A model generated the notes under the pieces. It did no database searches and was not told the origin of the DNA. It saw only the letters and a program-made list of their open reading frames with translations. Shown here in pieces: positions 7,362 to 8,454 of a DNA stretch of 8,454 nt (positions are counted from its first letter, which is position 1; each line of letters begins with the position of its first letter). A program made the translations under genes and the position numbers. This stretch comes from an uncultured Porphyromonadaceae bacterium (GTDB lineage: Bacteria; Bacteroidota; Bacteroidia; Bacteroidales; Muribaculaceae), in contig CAMWUZ010000062.1 in the NCBI GenBank assembly GCA_947177595.1, positions 1 to 8,454 of the forward strand. Reading direction: 5' to 3'.

Positions 7362-7369
7362 AGCCTTAT
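7359..7369. promoter_or_regulatory. Candidate operator: ATAAG-C-CTTAT inverted repeat
   Basis: A perfect 5-1-5 inverted repeat overlaps the upstream edge of the receptor -7 box, a position where a bound repressor would block transcription. It does not match a full Fur box as I know it. Short A/T-rich repeats occur by chance, so this is a candidate only. Confidence 0.35.
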
Positions 7370-7392
7370 ATATGACATTTTCGCCCACTATC

Positions 7393-7412
7393 CCCTATTT
7401 TTCCCTATTTTT
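7393..7412 (+). repeat. Two tandem 10-base units CCCTATTTTT
   Basis: CCCTATTTTT occurs twice back to back, and the next ten bases (7413-7422, CACTATATTT) are a diverged third unit that contains most of the glyS -7 box. The repeats fill the place where a -33 element would lie. Function unknown; a local slippage duplication is the plainest explanation. Confidence 0.6.
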
Positions 7413-7415
7413 CAC

Positions 7416-7423
7416 TATATTTG
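7416..7423 (+). promoter_or_regulatory. Probable -7 box of the glyS promoter
   Basis: TATATTTG matches TAnnTTTG exactly and lies 27 bases before the glyS ATG, so the leader would be only about 20 bases, too short for a T-box or other riboswitch. It faces away from the receptor promoter, the two boxes being about 55 bases apart. Confidence 0.6.
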
Positions 7424-7450
7424 CGGGCTGAAAACTTAAACAATACACTC

Positions 7451-8454
7451 ATGGCACAGCAAGAAGACGTGTTCAAAAAAATAGTTTCACATGCCAAAGA
7501 ATATGGCTTTGTGTTCCAGTCAAGCGAAATATACGACGGACTCGCCGCGGTTTATGACTACGGTCAGAACGGCGTGGAGATGAAAAACAACATTAAGCGC
7601 TACTGGTGGGATGCAATGACTCTACTGCATGAAAATATCGTAGGTATCGATTCCGCAATTTTTATGCACCCGACCATATGGAAAGCATCAGGACACGTTG
7701 ACGCGTTCAATGATCCCCTCATCGACAACCGTGATTCCAAGAAAAGATATCGCGCCGATGTGCTCATTGAAGAAGACCTTGCCAAGATTGACGACAAGAT
7801 CGAGAAAGAAGTGGCAAAAGCAAAAAAGCGCTTCGGTGAATCTTTTGATGAAGCTATGTTCCGCCAGACCAATCCCAGAGTGCTCGACTACACCAGGCAG
7901 CGCGAGGAGCTTCATGAACGTTTCGCCAAAGCTATGAACGACAATAATCTTGACGAGCTCCGCCAGATTATCATCGACCGTGAGATTGTATGCCCGGTTT
8001 CAGGCACAAAAAACTGGACTGAAGTGCGCCAGTTCAACCTCATGTTCCGCACGGAAATGGGTAGCACCGCCGATGGAGCAATGACTGTTTACCTCCGCCC
8101 GGAAACAGCTCAAGGCATCTTTGTCAACTACCTTAATGTGCAGAAAACCGGTCGTATGCGCCTCCCCTTCGGCATCGCTCAGATCGGAAAGGCATTCCGC
8201 AACGAGATTGTAGCGCGTCAGTTCATCTTCCGCATGAGAGAGTTCGAGCAGATGGAAATGCAATTCTTCGTGCGTCCCGGTCAGGAACTCGAATGGTTTG
8301 AATACTGGAAGCAGTGGCGTCTGCGCTGGCACAAGGCCCTCGGACTCGGCGACAGCAAATACCGCTTCCATGATCACGACAAACTCGCTCACTACGCCAA
8401 CGCCGCCACCGACATCGAGTTTGAAATGCCTTTTGGATTCAAAGAAGTGGAAGG
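7451..8454 (+). CDS. glyS: Glycyl-tRNA synthetase, dimeric class II type (3' end beyond window)
   Basis: The enzyme charges tRNA-Gly with glycine in the cytoplasm. The window holds 334 complete codons of a protein that in Bacteroidota is usually a little over 500 residues; the C-terminal anticodon-binding domain lies beyond the right edge. The start reads MAQQEDVFKKIVSHAKEYGF, followed by SSEIYDGLAAVYDYGQNGVE (24-43), a characteristic GlyRS opening with the class II motif 1 region after it. A charged helical insertion occupies about 105-165. The active site follows: RQFNLMF at 193-199, YLRPETAQGIFVN at 214-226, and class II motif 2 with FRNE at 249-252 then RMREFEQMEM at 261-270. This is the alpha2 form, unrelated to the alpha2-beta2 GlyQ/GlyS enzyme of E. 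coli. The ATG at 7451 lacks a Shine-Dalgarno sequence and follows an A-rich leader. Nothing is broken in the visible part. Confidence 0.97.
   Translation, partial: MAQQEDVFKKIVSHAKEYGFVFQSSEIYDGLAAVYDYGQNGVEMKNNIKRYWWDAMTLLHENIVGIDSAIFMHPTIWKASGHVDAFNDPLIDNRDSKKRYRADVLIEEDLAKIDDKIEKEVAKAKKRFGESFDEAMFRQTNPRVLDYTRQREELHERFAKAMNDNNLDELRQIIIDREIVCPVSGTKNWTEVRQFNLMFRTEMGSTADGAMTVYLRPETAQGIFVNYLNVQKTGRMRLPFGIAQIGKAFRNEIVARQFIFRMREFEQMEMQFFVRPGQELEWFEYWKQWRLRWHKALGLGDSKYRFHDHDKLAHYANAATDIEFEMPFGFKEVE

Noticed and set aside
8000..8392. A 130-codon open frame on the minus strand
   Set aside because: It is fully antisense to the conserved catalytic core of glyS and has no supporting features.

Overview
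The window reads as a chromosomal segment of a Bacteroidota bacterium, most likely order Bacteroidales. The grounds are a fused NuoC-NuoD protein, a TonB-dependent receptor followed by a short-spaced lipoprotein gene, no clear Shine-Dalgarno sequences before most starts, and promoter-like TAnnTTTG boxes ahead of three transcription units. Assignment below order level is not possible from what can be seen.

Layout. Positions 1-3861 on the minus strand hold an energy-metabolism operon read right to left: nuoA, nuoB, nuoCD and nuoH, then the first 24 codons of atpD (F1-ATPase beta subunit), which runs off the left edge. Spacing is tight throughout (a 10-base overlap between nuoA and nuoB; gaps of 54, 29 and 32 bases after that), so co-transcription is likely. 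Positions 3862-4097 are non-coding and carry the probable nuoA promoter, a long leader and a perfect 12-base palindrome. Positions 4098-7285, also minus strand, hold a two-gene unit: a TonB-dependent outer-membrane receptor (GTG start) and, 20 bases downstream, a lipoprotein of unrecognised family that appears to contain an internal duplication. Positions 7286-7450 form a divergent intergenic region with a promoter-like box facing each way. From 7451 to the right edge on the plus strand is the first two thirds of glyS, a dimeric-type class II glycyl-tRNA synthetase.

How the genes work together. NuoB, NuoCD, NuoH and NuoA form the quinone-reducing core of complex I, and atpD starts an ATP synthase operon that would spend the proton gradient. 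What stands out is that nuoH is followed by atpD and not by nuoI-N, so the remaining complex I genes must lie elsewhere, be missing, or the junction is an assembly artefact. The receptor and lipoprotein together look like an outer-membrane uptake system whose substrate cannot be read from sequence. I see no CRISPR array, insertion sequence, prophage gene, tRNA or rRNA here. Most of the window is ordinary housekeeping sequence; the nuoH-atpD junction and the unidentified lipoprotein are the points most worth a second look.
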